DNA of 64,000 nt from Thermosulfidibacter sp. (GTDB lineage Bacteria; Thermosulfidibacterota; Thermosulfidibacteria; Thermosulfidibacterales; Thermosulfidibacteraceae): assembly GCA_023269715.1 (NCBI GenBank), contig JAGDVO010000007.1:1-64000 (forward strand). The letters run 5' to 3'. Positions 43,078-52,512 of the stretch are shown here, one piece after another. Below the pieces are notes generated by a model, which did no database searches, was not told the DNA's origin, and worked only from the letters and a program-made list of their open reading frames with translations. Positions within the stretch are counted from its first letter, which is position 1, and each line of letters begins with the position of its first letter. A program made the translations under genes and the position numbers.

Positions 43078-45486
43078 ATGATGAATAATTTAAGGTGGTT
43101 GTTTTACTCCCTTTTGTTAACTCTTTTGATTGTTCCTTCGTCCTTTGCCTCGGAGGCTGATATAGTTTTGCCCGATCTTTCACAGGTTTACTTCTTCGGT
43201 GGTAGAGTTCATGGTGTTGCCATAATGTATATTGGTTTACTGATATGCGTGATCGGATTACTTTTCTCACTTTTTCATTACAAAAGCGTGGCTGGTATGA
43301 AGGTTCACGAGGCTATGGAGGAAATAGGTGAAATTATCTGGCAGACTTGTAAAGCCTATCTTAAGCAGCAGGCTAAATTCCTATTCCTTCTCTGGGCTAT
43401 AGTTGCTGTATGTATCGTGTACTACTTTGGTGTACTTTCAGGAAGGAGTGCCTTTGATGTTATAGTTATCCTGATTTCCTCTGTCATAGGTATCCTTGGA
43501 TCTTTTAGTGTTGCAGTTTTTGGTATGAGGATTAATACTAAGGCATCTCCTAGAACAGCCTTTGTATCTCTTTATGGAACTCCCCTTGATGTGGTGAAGA
43601 TACCTTTACATGCTGGTATGAGTGTAGGTTTGATGCTTGTGAGTGTAGAGCTCTTTATAATGATATGTATACTTGTATTCCTTAAAGATCTTGCAGGGCC
43701 TTGTTTTATTGGATTTGCAATTGGTGAATCACTTGGTGCTGCTGCTCTTCGTGTTGCTGGTGGTATCTTCACTAAGATCGCCGACGTTGGTGCTGACCAG
43801 ATGAAGATAGAATTTAAGCTACCCGAAGATGACCCAAGAAATCCAGGTGTTATTGCCGATAATACCGGAGATAATGCAGGTGATAGTGTAGGTCCTACAG
43901 CTGATGGTTTTGAGACATACGGTGTTACTGGAGTTGCTCTAATTACCTTCCTTGCAGTTGCTCTTGGTGGTTCACCTATGTCTGCTGTTCTTATAATCTG
44001 GATATTTACGATGAGAGTCATAATGATCTTAACGTCCCTTATCGGATTCTATGTAAGTGAGGCTATTTCAAGTGCTCTATATGGTGGTAAAGAGAAGATA
44101 GATATGGAGAAAGTCCTTATAAATCTTGTATGGCTTACATCTATTATATCAATAATTTTGACTTTTGTTACCAGTTATCTACTTTTATCAGATTACAAAC
44201 AGTACCCAGATCTCTGGTGGGTGCTATCGATAATAATTTCTTGTGGTACTATAGCAGGTGCTATCATACCGGAGTTTACAAAGGTATTTACAAGCTTCAA
44301 CTCTAGACATGTAAAAGAGATAGTTACTTGTTCGAATAAGGGTGGTGCAGCTCTTAATATTCTCTCTGGGTTTGTTGCTGGTTGCTTTTCCAGCTTCTGG
44401 GAAGGACTTGCTGTTCTCGTGCTTATGCTTATAGCTTATATTGCTTCTCATAATCCTTCCTTGCAGAATCTTATGCCTCCTCAATATCCCTTTGCGGCAA
44501 GTATCTTTGCTTTTGGTTTGGTTGCCTTTGGGTTCTTGAGTATGGGACCTGTTACCATCGCTGTTGATAGCTATGGTCCACCTTCTGATAATGCTCAGTC
44601 TGTCTATGAGTTATCTAGGATTGAGTCTAGACCAGATGTTATTGAAGATATAAAGAAGAGGTTTGGTTTTACTCCCAATCTTGATAGGGCCAAGCATTAT
44701 CTTGAAGAAGCTGATGGTGTTGGTAATACGTTCAAGGCCAGTGCAAAACCAGTTCTGATAGCGACTGCTGTTGTTGGAGCTACTACACTTATATTTGGTA
44801 TAATCGTTTTACTCGAGAAGATCTACGGTAATGCTGTTGGTATGCTTTCGCTTGTACAGCCTTGGATAATCCTTGGATTTGTAATGGGTGGTGCTGTAAT
44901 CTACTGGTTTACGGGTGCATCTACTCAGGCGGTTGTTGCTGGTGCGTACTATACCGTTGACTACATAAAGAAAACACTCAAACTTGATGCAGAGAAGGCT
45001 AGCGTAGAGGATAGCAAAGAAGTCGTTAGGATTTGTACTAGATATGCACAGAAGGGTATGCTTAACATATTTGCTGTTATATTCTCAGTAGCGATAGGAA
45101 TGGCCTTCCTTGATCCATATGCTTTTATAGCCTACCTTATCGCTATAGCTTTCTTTGGTCTCTTCCAAGCTATCTTCCTCGCCAACTCTGGTGGTGCGTG
45201 GGATAACGCAAAGAAGGTTGTAGAGGTCGATATGAAGGCTAAAGGTACTGATTTACACGCTTATACGGTTGTGGGTGACACTGTTGGAGATCCCTTCAAG
45301 GATACTTCTAGTGTTTCTATGAATCCCATAATTAAGTTTACTACACTCTTCGGATTGTTGGCCACTGAGATATCTGTTACTATGCAGAACCAGACGTTGA
45401 AGAATATAATAGGTATAGTGTTCATGATCATTGCTTTTTACTTTGTCTATAGAACCTTCTATGCTATGACGATAAGTAAGGACTAG
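43078..45486 (+). CDS. hppA: Membrane-bound ion-pumping pyrophosphatase
   Basis: The 802-residue protein has about 16 membrane segments and an N-terminal signal-like segment. The PPi site is seen in LPEDDPRNPGVIADNTGDNA and the related late motif VVGDTVGDPFKDTSSVSMNP. It reads GNTFKASAKP where potassium-dependent enzymes have GNTTA; the Lys suggests the potassium-independent type. The segment SVGPTADGFETYG differs from the common IAGMGADLFGSY, marking a divergent subgroup, so whether H+ or Na+ is pumped is uncertain. It recovers energy from PPi released by acyl-CoA or amino-acid activation. Confidence 0.93.
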   Translation: MMNNLRWLFYSLLLTLLIVPSSFASEADIVLPDLSQVYFFGGRVHGVAIMYIGLLICVIGLLFSLFHYKSVAGMKVHEAMEEIGEIIWQTCKAYLKQQAKFLFLLWAIVAVCIVYYFGVLSGRSAFDVIVILISSVIGILGSFSVAVFGMRINTKASPRTAFVSLYGTPLDVVKIPLHAGMSVGLMLVSVELFIMICILVFLKDLAGPCFIGFAIGESLGAAALRVAGGIFTKIADVGADQMKIEFKLPEDDPRNPGVIADNTGDNAGDSVGPTADGFETYGVTGVALITFLAVALGGSPMSAVLIIWIFTMRVIMILTSLIGFYVSEAISSALYGGKEKIDMEKVLINLVWLTSIISIILTFVTSYLLLSDYKQYPDLWWVLSIIISCGTIAGAIIPEFTKVFTSFNSRHVKEIVTCSNKGGAALNILSGFVAGCFSSFWEGLAVLVLMLIAYIASHNPSLQNLMPPQYPFAASIFAFGLVAFGFLSMGPVTIAVDSYGPPSDNAQSVYELSRIESRPDVIEDIKKRFGFTPNLDRAKHYLEEADGVGNTFKASAKPVLIATAVVGATTLIFGIIVLLEKIYGNAVGMLSLVQPWIILGFVMGGAVIYWFTGASTQAVVAGAYYTVDYIKKTLKLDAEKASVEDSKEVVRICTRYAQKGMLNIFAVIFSVAIGMAFLDPYAFIAYLIAIAFFGLFQAIFLANSGGAWDNAKKVVEVDMKAKGTDLHAYTVVGDTVGDPFKDTSSVSMNPIIKFTTLFGLLATEISVTMQNQTLKNIIGIVFMIIAFYFVYRTFYAMTISKD

Positions 45487-45510
45487 TGATATCCTTGGTA
45501 TCCTGGGTTT

Positions 45511-45556
45511 AAAGGGAGATTCCACTTTTACTGGAATCTCCCCTTTTCTTTTCTTG
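45511..45556 (+). terminator. Rho-independent terminator after the pyrophosphatase gene
   Basis: GGGAGATTCCA (45514-45524) pairs perfectly with TGGAATCTCCC (45532-45542) around a seven-base loop, followed by a T-rich tract CTTTTCTTTTCTT. It lies 28 bases after the stop codon and is the clearest terminator in the window. Confidence 0.92.
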
Positions 45557-45574
45557 ATTTTTTGTATTTATAAT
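45546..45574 (+). promoter_or_regulatory. Candidate promoter after the terminator
   Basis: A perfect TATAAT (45569-45574) has a weak -35 match, TTCTTT (45546-45551), 17 bases upstream inside the terminator T-tract. It would drive the epimerase-like gene and ileS downstream. Confidence 0.4.
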
Positions 45575-45613
45575 CCTATAAGTTCTTCATGGTTTAAATT
45601 AGGGGAAGATGAG

Positions 45614-46402
45614 ATGGAAATACTGATACATGTTACTTATAAATATTTAGTTGAAAATTATCAAAAGTTAGCCGATAGAGATCTATCCTTGGAAGTTCTG
45701 TTTTTTGCTGAAGATCTTGATAATGGTGTTGACCTTAATCTACTATCCTCTATTGTCGGTGTCTTTAAGAAAAAAGGGTTATTTTTGAATGTACACGCTC
45801 CTTTTTATGATTTGAATCTAGGTTCTTTTGATAGGTTTATACTTGAGGCTGTTTTAAAGAGGTATGAATCGATGCTACCCGTTATTAAGGTTTTAGAGCC
45901 ATCATGTATCGTTATCCATACTGGCTATGATAAATGGAGATATAGATCTAGAGAGAAGAGCTGGATTAAAACTGCTAAATTAACTCTTAAAAGCTTGGAT
46001 GCTATGTTTCCCAGGAGAATAAAATTTGCCCTGGAGAATGTTTTTGATGAAAGTCCTGTAGTTTTAGAGGAACTGCTTGAAGGTTTTGACACCAGTAGAT
46101 TTGGCTACTGTTTTGATATAGGACATTTTCATATCTTTTCCAGAACCTCTTTAGAAGAGTGGTTATTAAGGATTGGCGATAGAATATTCGAGTTACATAT
46201 CCATGATAATGATACACTTGATGATAGACATTGGGGAATAGGAAAAGGGTCTGCACCCCTTTACTCCGCTTTGAAATGGGCTTTATCAAAAAACGTTCCT
46301 TATTTTACTATTGAAGCGCATACCGAGGAGGATGCAATTGTATCTTTGGATAAACTTTTATATCTAAAAGGGAAGTTTTTGGAGGTAAGGGATGGATTAT
46401 AG
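45614..46402 (+). CDS. Sugar-phosphate isomerase/epimerase-like TIM-barrel protein
   Basis: The 262-residue protein from ATG 45614 belongs to the xylose isomerase-like / endonuclease IV fold. Visible metal-site blocks are LNVHAPF, CIVIHTGY, FALENVFDESP, GYCFDIGHFHIF, ELHIHDND and YFTIEAHTEED. The substrate cannot be read from the sequence; sugar epimerase and AP-endonuclease relatives are possible. AGGGGA lies before the chosen start; an upstream start at 45554 would overlap the promoter. It overlaps ileS by 11 bases. Confidence 0.75.
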   Translation: MEILIHVTYKYLVENYQKLADRDLSLEVLFFAEDLDNGVDLNLLSSIVGVFKKKGLFLNVHAPFYDLNLGSFDRFILEAVLKRYESMLPVIKVLEPSCIVIHTGYDKWRYRSREKSWIKTAKLTLKSLDAMFPRRIKFALENVFDESPVVLEELLEGFDTSRFGYCFDIGHFHIFSRTSLEEWLLRIGDRIFELHIHDNDTLDDRHWGIGKGSAPLYSALKWALSKNVPYFTIEAHTEEDAIVSLDKLLYLKGKFLEVRDGL

Positions 46403-49187
46403 GGAAACTCTAAACTTGCCAAAAACAGATTTTCCTATGAAAGCTAACCTTGCTAAGAAGGAACTTGAAATACTGGGGAGATGGTATAGGGAAGATATAT
46501 ACTCTAAAATTTTGGAGTCTAGGAAGGATTGTCCTCTTTTTATTCTGCATGATGGTCCACCTTATGCCAATGGAAACATTCACATAGGTCATGCTTTGAA
46601 TAAAATACTGAAGGATTTTGTAGTAAAGTCTAAGACAATGGAGGGTTACAGAACGCCGTTTGTGCCAGGGTGGGATTGCCATGGGTTACCTATAGAGCAT
46701 CAGGTTGATAAAGAGCTAGAACCTAAAAAGAAGGGACTTACAAAGGATGCTATAAGGAAGATATGTAGGAAATATGCTGAAAAGTATATAGGGATTCAAA
46801 GGGAGGAGTTTAAAAGGTTAGGTGTTTTTGGTGATTGGGATAACCCTTATGTTACTATGGATTACGATTATGAAGCGGAGATTGTTAGAGAATTAGGTAG
46901 GTGTTTTGAAAAAGGTTTGGTTTATAGGGGAGCAAAGCCTGTTTTTTGGTGTATAAGTTGTGTAACTGCTCTAGCTGAAGCTGAGGTTGAATACGACGAG
47001 CATGAGTCACTTTCGGTTTATGTGAAGTTCAAGTGCAAGGAAGGATTTGAGAAGATCTTCCATGTATTGAGGGGACTAAACAAACCTTGCCATGTAATCA
47101 TCTGGACAACTACTCCCTGGACTCTTCCGGCAAATTTGGCTATAGCAGTTCATCCTGATTACTATTATTCGTTGGTAGATGTTGGAGAGGAATTGTACAT
47201 TCTTGCCGATGGTCTTGTTGATGAATGTATGGCTAAGTTTGGCGTAAGCGGTAAAGTTCTAGCCAAGGTTAAGGGGGCTGATCTTGAGAATTTAAGATGT
47301 GAACATCCTTTTGAGAATAGGGATTCTGTTATTATACTTGCCGACTTTGTTACATTGCTACAGGGTACCGGTTGTGTGCATATCGCGCCTGGCCATGGTG
47401 AAGAGGACTATATGGTTGGATTGAAATACGGTTTAGAAGTTTATAATCCCGTTGATGATCATGGAAGGTTTGATAACAGTGTTACATACTTTAAAGGCGA
47501 AAATATATGGGATGCAAATCCAAAGATAGTAGAATTGCTTAAGGATAAAGGTGCCCTTATTTTATCAGAGGTGGTTACCCATTCTTATCCCCACTGCTGG
47601 CGCTGCAAAAATCCGGTGATTTTTAGAGCCACACCTCAATGGTTCATTTCTATGGAGAGGAATAATCTCAGGGGGAAATGTCTAGAGGAGATTGATAGGG
47701 TAAAGTGGATTCCTGACTGGGGTAGAATAAGAATAAGGGATATGGTTGAGAAGAGACCCGATTGGTGCATATCCAGACAAAGAGCTTGGGGTGTGCCTAT
47801 AACCGTGGTTTACTGCAATAATTGTGGGTATATCTATGCAGGGAAGGAATTATTTGATCGTGTTGTGGAGCTTATGAGACTAGAAGGGGCTGATGTATGG
47901 TTTACAAGACCGATCGAAGATTTTATACCTAAGGGATTCAAATGTCCAAACTGTGGTGGTGTAGAATTTAGAAAGGAAACCGATATTTTGGATGTTTGGT
48001 TTGACTCAGGCGTTAGTCATGCTGTAGTGTTGGAGAAGAGATCTGACCTTTCGTGGCCTGCAGATCTCTACCTTGAGGGGAGTGACCAACATAGAGGTTG
48101 GTTCCAGAGTTCTCTTATAGTTTCTGTTGCTACGAGAGATGGGGCTCCCTATAGGTCGGTGCTTACCCATGGTTTTGTGGTAGATGGAGAAGGTAGAAAG
48201 ATGTCGAAGTCACTTGGTAATGTGATATCTCCTCAGGAGGTCATAGAAACTTATGGAGCGGACATTCTAAGACTATGGGTTGCAGCGGAGGATTATACAG
48301 AAGATGTAAGGTTGTCGAAAGAGATACTAGATAGGCTTGTCGACTCTTATAGGAAAATTAGAAATACGATAAGATTCATGTTGGGTAACCTTTACGATTT
48401 TAATCCCAATAAGGATCTTTTAAGATTCGATAATATGCTGGAGATGGATAGATGGATAGTGAGTAGATTTTCTAGGTTGACTGACAGAATTTTGGATGCC
48501 TATAGAGATTATCTTTTCTATAGAGTTTTTCATCTTGCCCATGGTTTCTGTAATGTGGATCTATCTGCTATATATTTGGATATAGTTAAGGAAAGACTAT
48601 ATGTTCACGGCAAAGAATCACATTTTAGAAAATCTGCTCAGAGTGCCATTTATGTCATAGCAAAGAATCTGATAAAACTTTTAGCTCCTATTCTTTCGTT
48701 CACTATGGAAGAGGCATGGCAATATTTACCTAGATTTACAGGTGATTTTGAATCGGTGCATCTAGAGTATTTCCCAAGGGAAGGAGATATCCCCTTTGAC
48801 AGTGTTATCGAAGAGAAGTGGAATAGATTATTAGATGTAAGAAAAGAGGTGAATAGAGCTTTGGAAATTGCAAGGAACAACGGTTTGATAAGGCATTCTT
48901 ATGATAGTAAGGTAGTTCTTTTTGTGAGTGATGATAATCTCAGGGGGTTCATAGATTCCTTCGATAACTGGACATTGAGGGAGTTTTTGATAGTGTCTCA
49001 AGTTGAGGTTAGGGAAGGTATTGGAGGTATCCAGGCTGAGGAATTGAAAGGGCTTTCGGTTGAAGTTTTGCCTGCAAGTGGTAAAAAATGTGTGAGATGT
49101 TGGGTTTACTCTGAGAGTGTAGGAGAGAATAGTGAGTATCCTGAAATTTGCAATAGGTGTGTGAGGGTTTTAAAGGGTGAATTATAG
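46392..49187 (+). CDS. ileS: Isoleucyl-tRNA synthetase
   Basis: This class I enzyme of 931 residues has the HIGH motif in GPPYANGNIHIGHALNKILK, the tRNA-Ile synthetase signatures VPGWDCHGLPIEHQV and ATPQWFISMERNNLR, the KMSKS loop (DGEGRKMSKSLGNVISP), an editing domain (VIIWTTTPWTLPANLAIAVH) and a C-terminal zinc finger with paired cysteines (CVRCW and CNRC). Its length matches the bacterial type. GGAGG precedes the ATG. Confidence 0.98.
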   Translation: MDYRETLNLPKTDFPMKANLAKKELEILGRWYREDIYSKILESRKDCPLFILHDGPPYANGNIHIGHALNKILKDFVVKSKTMEGYRTPFVPGWDCHGLPIEHQVDKELEPKKKGLTKDAIRKICRKYAEKYIGIQREEFKRLGVFGDWDNPYVTMDYDYEAEIVRELGRCFEKGLVYRGAKPVFWCISCVTALAEAEVEYDEHESLSVYVKFKCKEGFEKIFHVLRGLNKPCHVIIWTTTPWTLPANLAIAVHPDYYYSLVDVGEELYILADGLVDECMAKFGVSGKVLAKVKGADLENLRCEHPFENRDSVIILADFVTLLQGTGCVHIAPGHGEEDYMVGLKYGLEVYNPVDDHGRFDNSVTYFKGENIWDANPKIVELLKDKGALILSEVVTHSYPHCWRCKNPVIFRATPQWFISMERNNLRGKCLEEIDRVKWIPDWGRIRIRDMVEKRPDWCISRQRAWGVPITVVYCNNCGYIYAGKELFDRVVELMRLEGADVWFTRPIEDFIPKGFKCPNCGGVEFRKETDILDVWFDSGVSHAVVLEKRSDLSWPADLYLEGSDQHRGWFQSSLIVSVATRDGAPYRSVLTHGFVVDGEGRKMSKSLGNVISPQEVIETYGADILRLWVAAEDYTEDVRLSKEILDRLVDSYRKIRNTIRFMLGNLYDFNPNKDLLRFDNMLEMDRWIVSRFSRLTDRILDAYRDYLFYRVFHLAHGFCNVDLSAIYLDIVKERLYVHGKESHFRKSAQSAIYVIAKNLIKLLAPILSFTMEEAWQYLPRFTGDFESVHLEYFPREGDIPFDSVIEEKWNRLLDVRKEVNRALEIARNNGLIRHSYDSKVVLFVSDDNLRGFIDSFDNWTLREFLIVSQVEVREGIGGIQAEELKGLSVEVLPASGKKCVRCWVYSESVGENSEYPEICNRCVRVLKGEL

Positions 49188-49629
49188 GAAGTTTTTCTGG
49201 ATGACCTCTATAATCGTTTTTCTGATAGATAGAATTACGAAAACTATTGTAGTTAAGACCCTCTTTGGGAAGTCTGTGGAAATTTTGCCTTTTTTCAGTT
49301 TGACTTTTGTCGGGAATAGAGGGATAGTTTTTGGTATAGGAAGTAGTTATAGAAGTTCATTCACTTTTATACTCGCCTCTCTTTTAGCTATAGCGGTTGT
49401 TTTAATACTTTACAGAAGACTGAAAGCTGATGATAAGATTGCCCATGTTTCTCTTGGTATGATTTTCGGTGGTGGGTTGGGGAATCTTTTTGATAGGCTG
49501 TTTTATGGTTATGTTATAGATTTTATAGATCTGCACATTGGTAATTATCACTGGCCAGCATTCAATGTCGCAGACACTTTCATAGTTATCGGAGTTCTTC
49601 TTTTCCTTTCAAGTTGGAAAGGGGGTTGA
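49177..49629 (+). CDS. lspA: Lipoprotein signal peptidase LspA
   Basis: The 150-residue membrane aspartyl protease has four hydrophobic segments, LIDRITKTIV, FVGNRGIVFGIGSS (usually NxGxAFG), and the catalytic Asp blocks GGGLGNLFDRLFYGYVIDFI and FNVADTFIVIG. It cuts prolipoprotein signals such as that of the BamD-like protein in this window. Start is GTG, overlapping ileS by 11 bases. Confidence 0.93.
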   Translation: MNYRKFFWMTSIIVFLIDRITKTIVVKTLFGKSVEILPFFSLTFVGNRGIVFGIGSSYRSSFTFILASLLAIAVVLILYRRLKADDKIAHVSLGMIFGGGLGNLFDRLFYGYVIDFIDLHIGNYHWPAFNVADTFIVIGVLLFLSSWKGG

Positions 49630-49630
49630 A

Positions 49631-50389
49631 ATGCATCCATATATAAATATTGGCTTTGTTGAGATTCCTTCTTACGGTGTAATGCTTGCCATAGCTTTTA
49701 TTGTCTCTCTTGTTATTGCTTCGAAAAGGGCTGAAAAAGAGGGAATTGAGCCTAATTTGATCTTGGATTTGGCTTTTTGGGTAGCATTCTTTGGTATATT
49801 AGGTGGTAGGTTGTATTTTGTTGTAGAGCATTTTAATTACTATTTGCAAAAGCCTTGGGAAGTCTTCTATCTGTGGCAGGGTGGTTTAGGAATATACGGG
49901 GCTTTGGTATTGGGTTTTACTGCTGGTGTTTTTTACCTGAAGAGAAAAGGATTACCCTTTTTGAAGGTTGCGGATATCGCTTTTTCGGTCCTACCTATTG
50001 GGCAGGGTATCGGTAGAATAGGTTGTTTCTTAGCTGGTTGTTGTTATGGTTCCTATTGTGAGTATCCAATTGGTGTTATCTTTAGAGATCCCAGGTCCCT
50101 CGCTCCCATAGGTGTGAGGATTTGGCCAACTCAACTTTTTGAATCGGCTTTATGTTTCTTAATATTTATTTATTTGTCTTTTGTCTTTAATAAGTCAAAG
50201 AAAGATGGAGAAATTATGTTTCTTTATTTTATTCTTTATGGTTTTGTTAGGTTTGTTGTTGAATTTTTTAGAGGAGATCCCAGGACATATCTTGGTTTAA
50301 TATCTACACCTCAGTTTTTCTCAATTTTGTTTATAATTATAGGAATTGCAGGCTTAATTTTTATTAACAGAAAAACTAAGAATGGTTAG
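49631..50389 (+). CDS. lgt: Prolipoprotein diacylglyceryl transferase Lgt
   Basis: Lgt adds diacylglycerol to the lipobox Cys before LspA cuts. The 252 residues have seven membrane segments and the Lgt signature GQGIGRIGCFLAGCCYGSYC, plus GGRLYFVVEHFNYYL, VRIWPTQLFESALCFLIF and RFVVEFFRGDPR. It follows lspA by one base, pairing two consecutive lipoprotein-maturation steps. Confidence 0.95.
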   Translation: MHPYINIGFVEIPSYGVMLAIAFIVSLVIASKRAEKEGIEPNLILDLAFWVAFFGILGGRLYFVVEHFNYYLQKPWEVFYLWQGGLGIYGALVLGFTAGVFYLKRKGLPFLKVADIAFSVLPIGQGIGRIGCFLAGCCYGSYCEYPIGVIFRDPRSLAPIGVRIWPTQLFESALCFLIFIYLSFVFNKSKKDGEIMFLYFILYGFVRFVVEFFRGDPRTYLGLISTPQFFSILFIIIGIAGLIFINRKTKNG

Positions 50390-51089
50390 AACTGGAATAT
50401 TCTGGTTTGTCTGTGCTTTGATAGTCTTGATACTGGGTCCAGTATTCGTGTTATTGGGATATATAGATAAAAGTAAGAGGACTACAGACATTTTGGCTTT
50501 ATTCTGGGTGAATACTCTTTTGTTTATTGCTAGTACCGAGATCGATGTTAGAGATGGCAGAAGACTGAAGTTATACGATCAATACATAATAGTTTCTAAT
50601 CATCTAAGTTATTTTGATATCTTCGTTTTGATAAAGTTATTGGGTAAGGTACCACATTTTTTGGCTAAGAAAGAGTTGTTTAGAATTCCTATATTTGGTT
50701 GGTGTTTAAGGGCTGCTAGTGTGATAGAGATAGATAGGGAAAATCCTAATATCGCTCTTAAATCTATAAAGAGTGCTTTGAGAAAGGGCTTACATAAACC
50801 TATAGTTATATACCCGGAGGGTACAAGATCTAATACTGGTAAATTACAGCCATTCAAGAAGAAGGGTTTAAAACTCCTCTTTAAAGTTGGTTTACCCGTT
50901 ATTCCTATAGTAGTTGTGGGTACGAGGGAGATCATGCCAAAGGGTTCTTATATAGTTAGGAAAGGAAGAGTTAAGGTTTTTGTTTTAGAGCCAATTGATG
51001 TTTCTGAAAGGCTCAGAAGTGTGGCAGAAGAAGATTTGATAGAAGAGATAAGAAATAGGATCAACAGTATTGTGGAACTTTACTACTAG
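50382..51089 (+). CDS. 1-acyl-sn-glycerol-3-phosphate acyltransferase (PlsC-like)
   Basis: The acyltransferase motifs are clear: NHLSYFDIFVL (HxxxxD, the catalytic pair), FLAKKELFRIPIFGW, VIYPEGTRS and PVIPIVVVGT. The 235-residue protein has an N-terminal membrane segment. PlsC makes phosphatidic acid; lyso-lipid or other acyltransferases share these motifs. It overlaps lgt by eight bases and ends just before the convergent phosphatidyltransferase gene. Confidence 0.85.
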   Translation: MVRTGIFWFVCALIVLILGPVFVLLGYIDKSKRTTDILALFWVNTLLFIASTEIDVRDGRRLKLYDQYIIVSNHLSYFDIFVLIKLLGKVPHFLAKKELFRIPIFGWCLRAASVIEIDRENPNIALKSIKSALRKGLHKPIVIYPEGTRSNTGKLQPFKKKGLKLLFKVGLPVIPIVVVGTREIMPKGSYIVRKGRVKVFVLEPIDVSERLRSVAEEDLIEEIRNRINSIVELYY

Positions 51090-51090
51090 C

Positions 51091-51666
51091 TCAGTTACAA
51101 GTTCTCCTATAGGTGTGATAGATTCTCTGAATTACAGTGATTGCTCCAAATGTGACAATAAGATAAAGTCCCAAGTGTAACTTGTTTATAATTGAGAATA
51201 TGATTAGGATTAATGTACGTTCTGCTCTTTCAAGAATTCCTACTTTGCAGTCAGTTATTATACATTCTGCTCGTGCTCTTGTGTAACTTATAGTGTAAGA
51301 TACTATAAGGGCTACTATGGATAGTAGAAGCATTTTTTTATCCTTTATCTCAAAGAAATAAATTGATATACCTAGATATACCACTGAGTCGGACAATCTA
51401 TCTACAGTTGAATCTAGGAATGCTCCAAAATCCGTTGCTTTGCCCCTGATTCTTGCTAGGTTACCATCTATGAGATCACATAGTCCTGAAAGGGCAAGAA
51501 AAATAGCTCCTGTTATGAAACTACCCTTACCATAAAAGTAGGCACTAATTAAACTTATGAGAAGACCAAATAGAGTTATCGTATTCGGACTTACATTGTA
51601 CTTACCTATATAGTTAGATATAGGTTCTATTATTTTGTCAGTATAAGGTTTGAGATTACTTAGCAA
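51091..51666 (-). CDS. CDP-alcohol phosphatidyltransferase family protein
   Basis: The membrane enzyme of 191 residues carries the family motif in LIDGNLARIRGKATDFGAFL followed by DSTVDRLSD, i.e. DxxDGxxARxxxxxxxxGxxxDxxxD. This family transfers phosphate headgroups from CDP-alcohols to inositol, glycerol phosphate or other acceptors. The alcohol is not evident; phosphatidylinositol-phosphate or PgsA-like enzymes are candidates. It starts with TTG three bases after speE. Its place at the end of a polyamine operon is unusual. Confidence 0.82.
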   Translation of the reverse strand: MLSNLKPYTDKIIEPISNYIGKYNVSPNTITLFGLLISLISAYFYGKGSFITGAIFLALSGLCDLIDGNLARIRGKATDFGAFLDSTVDRLSDSVVYLGISIYFFEIKDKKMLLLSIVALIVSYTISYTRARAECIITDCKVGILERAERTLILIIFSIINKLHLGLYLIVTFGAITVIQRIYHTYRRTCN

Positions 51667-51669
51667 TTT

Positions 51670-52500
51670 TTAAACACCCTTTCTGAGGTAGTTGGGTAGA
51701 GCAAAGGCCCCTCTATGTATGTCGTAATTGTAATACTTTAGGTTTGATGTTATTTTGTAGTCTTCCCTTACAGGTCCCATCTTTGGATCGTACTTTTTGG
51801 AACCTATTGTGAAAGACCATAATCCGCCGTACATGGGGACTCCTGCTATATAAACTCTTGCTATTGGGAAGATCATCGAAATGGTATTTTTTACCTTCTC
51901 TATGAGATCTTTCTGGAAGTAAGGTGAACCAGATTGAACATTCAAAATACCATCATCTTTGAGAGCTCTATAGCATGCGTTATAGAAGTCACTCTCGAAT
52001 AGACCAACTGCTGGACCTACTGGATCTGTTGAATCGACTATTATCAAATCAAAATAGGCTTCTTGGCATTCCTTTAAAAATTCTATACCATCCCTTACTA
52101 GTATTTTTGTTTTAGGATTCTTCAGTTCACAAGTTGTTTGAGGGAAGTACTTTTCTGCTAATTCAATAACAACTTCATCTATCTCAACTAGTAAAACCTC
52201 TTTTACTGTATCATGTTTAAGTATTTCCCTTACAGTCCCTCCATCTCCACCACCAATTACGAGTATCCTTTCAGGATTTGGATGGCTGAACATTGGTACA
52301 TGAACTATCATTTCATGATAGGTAAACTCATCTTTCTCAGTGAACATTACAGCTCCATCTATTACCATCACTTTACCATGATCCCAACTTTCAAATATCT
52401 CTATTTTTTGGTACTTGGACTCTTTATGGCAAAGTATCTCTTTTATCCTAAAGAATGTTCCCCAACCTTCTGTGTAGTTTTCAAAGAATATGAAACTCAC
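51670..52500 (-). CDS. speE: Spermidine synthase-type aminopropyltransferase SpeE
   Basis: The 276 residues show the Rossmann-like SAM fold of SpeE: MVIDGAVMFTEKDEFTYHEM, LVIGGGDGGTVREILKH, LLVEIDEVVIELAEKYFP and LIIVDSTDPVGPAVGLFESD. It moves the aminopropyl group of decarboxylated SAM to an amine. The arginine decarboxylase just upstream makes agmatine, and no agmatinase is present, so agmatine may be the true acceptor as in Thermus; this is inference. GTG start. Confidence 0.93.
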   Translation of the reverse strand: MSFIFFENYTEGWGTFFRIKEILCHKESKYQKIEIFESWDHGKVMVIDGAVMFTEKDEFTYHEMIVHVPMFSHPNPERILVIGGGDGGTVREILKHDTVKEVLLVEIDEVVIELAEKYFPQTTCELKNPKTKILVRDGIEFLKECQEAYFDLIIVDSTDPVGPAVGLFESDFYNACYRALKDDGILNVQSGSPYFQKDLIEKVKNTISMIFPIARVYIAGVPMYGGLWSFTIGSKKYDPKMGPVREDYKITSNLKYYNYDIHRGAFALPNYLRKGV

Positions 52501-52512
52501 GGTTCCTACCCC

